From positions 1 to 16,832 of the forward strand of contig JAIPIO010000042.1 of NCBI GenBank assembly GCA_021734595.1: a DNA stretch of 16,832 nucleotides. The letters run 5' to 3'. Numbering within the stretch: the stretch's first letter is position 1; each line of letters starts with the position of its first letter. A program made the position numbers and the translations under genes. The DNA comes from Kiritimatiellales bacterium. Lineage in GTDB: Bacteria > Verrucomicrobiota > Kiritimatiellia > Kiritimatiellales > Pontiellaceae. Under the pieces are notes generated by a model. It saw only the letters and a list, made by a program, of their open reading frames with translations, was not told where the DNA came from and did not search any database. Below, in pieces: positions 13,844-16,832 of the stretch.

Positions 13844-13858
13844 TGGAATATATTTCCA
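13844..13858. promoter_or_regulatory. IclR-type operator
   Basis: TGGAATATATTTCCA, with arms TGGAA/TTCCA and a 5-base centre. It matches the published E. coli IclR consensus TGGAAATnATTTCCA at all but two specified positions. It lies between the iclR -10 box and its first codons, covering the inferred start site, which is typical of autorepression. Confidence 0.55.
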
Positions 13859-13861
13859 TAT

Positions 13862-13889
13862 AAGGTATTTAAACTCCCCGGATTGTCAA
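13862..13889 (-). promoter_or_regulatory. iclR promoter
   Basis: A consensus TTGACA -35 (13884-13889) and TACCTT -10 (13862-13867) on the minus strand with a 16-bp spacer. The inferred start near 13855 falls within the operator. Palindrome array E begins 26 bp upstream of the -35. Confidence 0.65.
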
Positions 13890-13915
13890 GCCGGGTATCG
13901 GCGGGGACGGCATGT

Positions 13916-13972
13916 TTCCAACCATTGGAAATGATTTTCCAATGGTTGGAGATTTTGTTCCAGACACTGGAA
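13916..13972. repeat. Phased palindrome array E (three copies)
   Basis: Copies at 13916-13930 (TTCCAACCATTGGAA), 13937-13951 (TTCCAATGGTTGGAG) and 13958-13972 (TTCCAGACACTGGAA). Starts are exactly 21 and 21 bp apart. Centres are near -68, -89 and -110 of the iclR promoter. It is the only array lying in a divergent gap, so it could serve both directions. Confidence 0.85.
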
Positions 13973-14329
13973 ACATTACTTGATGCCGACTTATAACCTC
14001 CCGCCAGCCGAAAAACTCATGGCCCAATGACCCGGCAGAAAGAACATTTATATACCCGCTTGGCCACATGGAACCCTGCCCGAAAGGCGTCGGCTAAGTA
14101 GAAATGCAACCCGTATCTATTCAAGGAAAAGAAATACCGGGAAATAGCTATAAGAAACTATTATTTTTGCTATTGTGGAATATAACAATTCTTAAATGAA
14201 GGGGCGTTTTTTGCATACGACACGAAGCAATCGATTCTACCATTGGATGGCCTATTATTGCAGAAACGTGATATTCTGCGTCTCCGAGGGTACTCTTACA
14301 ATCGATGCGTGTAGTTTTAGGGAGATATT
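13973..14329. other. AT-rich divergent intergenic region upstream of the GH92 gene
   Basis: No gene is supported here. It is markedly AT-richer than the left part of the window. A weak plus-strand promoter candidate has ATGACC (14027-14032) and TATATA (14049-14054) with a 16-bp spacer, which would leave a 5' leader of about 270 bases. A perfect 6-bp inverted repeat, GCAGAA (14260-14265) with TTCTGC (14274-14279), lies about 50 bases before the start codon and could be an operator. No convincing sigma-70 promoter was found closer to the gene. Confidence 0.4.
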
Positions 14330-16621
14330 ATGAAATCAGTATGGTTATTGATTGCAGCCATTTCTGCTGGATCTTTATACGCCAAAGAGCCCGCAGAATA
14401 TATTAACCCGATGATCGGAGCGTTTGCGCCATCTGGCTCGCGCCTGAAAGGGAAAGAGTGCGGACGCACATTCCCGGGGGTGGCAACGCCGTTCGGGTTG
14501 GTTCAGCTCAGCCCCGACACCATTACCGGCGGGGACAATGGCAATGGCTATTCATGGTTTGATACCACGATTGAGGGCTTTAGCTTTACGCATATGAGTG
14601 GGATTGGCGCATTAGGTGATTTTGGAAACTTCCAAGTCATGGCCACGACGGGTCCACTCATGACATCAAGGGGCGATCCGAAGGCGCCAGATGAAGGATA
14701 TCGGAGCCGGTTTTCTCATGACACGGAAGTAGCTCAGGCAGGCTATTACGCCGTTACATTGGACGATTACAACGTGCGAACCGAACTGACGGCCGCACAG
14801 CGGGCCGGGATGGTCCGCTTCACTTTTCCTAAACACAAGCAATCACGCATACAGATTGATCTTTCACGTCGGGTCGCGGGCACATCGACCGAGCAATATG
14901 TCAACGTTGTGGATGATCGCACCATTGAAGGCTGGATGAAATGCACGTCTGAAGGCGGCGGTTGGATGCGCGGGAATGGGAAGATCGACTATACCGTCTA
15001 CTTTTACTGTCAATTCAGCAAGCCGATGACAAGCTTTGGGGTGTGGTCCGCCAAGATCCCGGATGGGCAGGAACGTCAAATGAACGATGTTTTATCCAAA
15101 AGCTATCAAGCTCTCGTTGCCCATGCAGAGGTGTTGCCGGACAAGCGCGAGATGCAAGGAAAGCACTTGGGTTTCTATACAGAATTCCCCACCAAAGACA
15201 ACGAGGCCGTGCTACTCAAAAGCGGGATCTCCTTTGTCAGCATGAAGGGGGCCCGAGAGAACCTGGAGCATGATATCCCCGGGTGGAATTTCGACGGGAT
15301 GAAAGGGAAAAGCCGGGATCGCTGGAATAAATCGATGAACATGATGCATATTAAGGGGGGGAGCGAGGACGATAAGGTCATCTTTTATACCGCGCTTTAC
15401 CGGACCATGATTGACCCGCGGAACTTTTCAGATGTTAGTGGTGAATACTACGGCGCAGATAAGAAGATTCACAAGGCAGACGACTTTATTTATCGCACCA
15501 TTTTCAGTGGTTGGGATGTCTTCCGCAGCCAGTTCCCGTTGCTCACCCTGATTAACCCAGAGATTGTGAACGATGAAGTCAATTCACTCATGCAGATGGC
15601 ACAGCTAAGCGGCCGTGGGTATTTTCCCCGCTGGGAACTCGCGAATAGCTATACCGGCTGTATGCTCGGCAACCCAGCGGTATCGGTTGTTGTGGATGCC
15701 TATGAAAAAGGGATTCGTAATTACGATGCCGAGAAGGCATTTGATATTTGTAAAGCCTCTGTAGATAAATTTGGGAACGTCAAAAATGGCGGCTATACAA
15801 GAGGCTCACTATCTCGAACGCTAGAATATGCTTATAGCGACTGGTGTGTCGGGCGTTTTGCAGAATCGCTGGGTAAAAAAGCACTGGCAACGGAATACTA
15901 CGAGAGGGGCCAAGCCTATAAAAATGTTTGGGATCCAGAAGTGAAATGGTTCCGAGCTCGTAACGGAAAAGATAAATGGAAGCCATGGGAAGAAAAGACC
16001 AAGCACGGACAAGGGTGTACTGAAAGTAACCCGTATCAGCAGGGCTGGTTTGTTCCGCATGATATTCCTGGACTCCTTGAGTTAGGTGGAAAGGTGTTTT
16101 TAACTCAGGAGCTGAAAACCTTCTTCAACAAGTCTCCAGCTGATTTCAAGTGGAACGATTATTATAATCATTCCAACGAGCCGGTTCACCATATTCCATT
16201 CATGTTCAATGAGTTTGGACTGCCTCATCTTACGCAATATTGGACTCGACGGATTTGTGCCGCAGCCTATAGCAATGAGGTGATGGGGATTGTGGGGAAC
16301 GAAGATGTTGGCCAGATGTCTGCCTGGTATATCTTAGCGGCGGCGGGACTACACCCGATTTGCCCAGGAGATAATAAATGGCAAATTACATCGCCTGTTT
16401 TCGATGAGATCTCGATCCGTCTCGATCCAAAATACTATCCGGGTAAAACCTTCACTATAAAAGCGCATAATAACTCCAAAGAAAATGTGATCATCTCAAA
16501 GATGGCGCTGAACGGGAAGCCGCTGGAGCGGTATTGGTTGGATCATCACGAAATCGTCAAAGGCGGAATGCTGGAAATGTGGCTTGTTTCACCAGCCAAA
16601 GCCGGGGTTTCTGTAAAGTAG
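14330..16621 (+). CDS. GH92-family alpha-mannosidase, secreted
   Basis: 763 residues, a usual length for GH92 exo-acting, calcium-dependent alpha-mannosidases. A signal peptide (MKSVWLLIAAISAGSLYA) is followed by the N-terminal beta-sandwich domain, beginning YINPMIG and including HMSG at 88-91, then the catalytic (alpha/alpha)6 domain. The ESNPYQ segment has E565, the position of the family's general acid. GNEDVGQMSAWY (656-667) has the acidic pair E658/D659, the region of the general base. An acid Glu argues for ordinary mannosidase rather than mannose-1-phosphate activity. The linkage cannot be told. The ATG at 14330 follows GGGAG by five bases. It is divergent from iclR, less GC-rich than its neighbours, and has no palindrome close to its start. 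Substrate could be mannan, N-glycan or a mannose-containing algal polymer. Confidence 0.93.
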   Translation: MKSVWLLIAAISAGSLYAKEPAEYINPMIGAFAPSGSRLKGKECGRTFPGVATPFGLVQLSPDTITGGDNGNGYSWFDTTIEGFSFTHMSGIGALGDFGNFQVMATTGPLMTSRGDPKAPDEGYRSRFSHDTEVAQAGYYAVTLDDYNVRTELTAAQRAGMVRFTFPKHKQSRIQIDLSRRVAGTSTEQYVNVVDDRTIEGWMKCTSEGGGWMRGNGKIDYTVYFYCQFSKPMTSFGVWSAKIPDGQERQMNDVLSKSYQALVAHAEVLPDKREMQGKHLGFYTEFPTKDNEAVLLKSGISFVSMKGARENLEHDIPGWNFDGMKGKSRDRWNKSMNMMHIKGGSEDDKVIFYTALYRTMIDPRNFSDVSGEYYGADKKIHKADDFIYRTIFSGWDVFRSQFPLLTLINPEIVNDEVNSLMQMAQLSGRGYFPRWELANSYTGCMLGNPAVSVVVDAYEKGIRNYDAEKAFDICKASVDKFGNVKNGGYTRGSLSRTLEYAYSDWCVGRFAESLGKKALATEYYERGQAYKNVWDPEVKWFRARNGKDKWKPWEEKTKHGQGCTESNPYQQGWFVPHDIPGLLELGGKVFLTQELKTFFNKSPADFKWNDYYNHSNEPVHHIPFMFNEFGLPHLTQYWTRRICAAAYSNEVMGIVGNEDVGQMSAWYILAAAGLHPICPGDNKWQITSPVFDEISIRLDPKYYPGKTFTIKAHNNSKENVIISKMALNGKPLERYWLDHHEIVKGGMLEMWLVSPAKAGVSVK

Positions 16622-16832
16622 GTTTGGGTCGATGAACAATGAAGGGTAAATTCATGAGTGATGTGAAACGCCAAGGAATAATGAAACAATCTGTTTCGTG
16701 GCTGGCTGACTTAATCAAGTGGCCTCTACATGTTGTGGTTTAGTGTTGTAAAAATCCTTAACAGCTTTCGGTCTCGAAACCACCGATTGCTGCATCAGAC
16801 GATGAAATAGTTTTCCCCTATGTTGGGACAGC
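16622..16832. other. Region after the GH92 gene, no supported feature
   Basis: 211 bases without a convincing gene, promoter or terminator. The only frame from ATG (16639-16743, 34 codons) lacks a ribosome site and a recognisable product. A short TTTCG-GTCT-CGAAA hairpin lies near 16763-16776 without a following T-tract. No palindrome of the TTCCAAnnnTTGGAA type is present. Confidence 0.4.

Noticed and set aside
13869..14069. 66-codon minus-strand frame through array E
   Set aside because: It simply reads through the palindromes, with no ribosome site and no recognisable product.
16639..16743. 34-codon frame after the GH92 gene
   Set aside because: No ribosome site, no known product, and length within chance expectation.

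Overview
The window most likely comes from a marine, polysaccharide-degrading member of the PVC superphylum, probably Kiritimatiellota (Pontiella-like). This is an inference, not a database result. It rests on secreted S1 sulfatases with twin-arginine leaders, very large secreted proteins that combine F5/8C, hydrazine-synthase-alpha-like and cytochrome-c motifs, a methyltransferase/PQQ-propeller fusion, and intergenic palindromes of the form TTCCAAnnnTTGGAA.

Layout. Everything from 1 to 13840 is on the minus strand. In transcription order it holds: an IclR-family regulator (13840-13037); a 1.2-kb-residue-class secreted protein split by one in-frame TGA into an N-terminal part (13040-11322) and a C-terminal part (11291-9402); a methyltransferase/PQQ-propeller protein (9186-6028); a second F5/8C-HZS-cytochrome protein (5923-3134); a PL7 alginate lyase (2965-2129); an iduronate-2-sulfatase-like S1 sulfatase (1939-344); and the N-terminus of a second sulfatase running off the left edge (249-1). 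A GH92 alpha-mannosidase-type gene (14330-16621) is divergent on the plus strand and is visibly less GC-rich than the rest.

Regulatory layer. Apart from the iclR/13040 pair, which overlap by ATGA, each minus-strand gene has its own intergenic gap of 94-215 bp with a recognisable promoter. The three degradative genes share one promoter type (TTGCAT, 16-18 bp, TATA-like -10) with a TTCCAAnnnTTGGAA palindrome centred near -45. Further copies are spaced 21, 32 or 42 bp apart, i.e. whole turns of the helix. The two large secreted-protein genes at 9186 and 5923 share a different 41-bp block starting at their -35 boxes. A separate IclR-type operator overlaps the predicted iclR transcription start. 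The window therefore looks like a set of separately promoted genes under common control.

Function. The enzymes point to breakdown of an alginate-containing and/or sulfated algal polysaccharide: lyase, two sulfatases and a glycosidase. The role of the three large secreted proteins is not known. They carry c-type haem sites, beta-propellers, a methyltransferase-like fold and a formylglycine-generating-enzyme-like domain lacking its catalytic cysteines. They are the most likely place for undescribed biology here.
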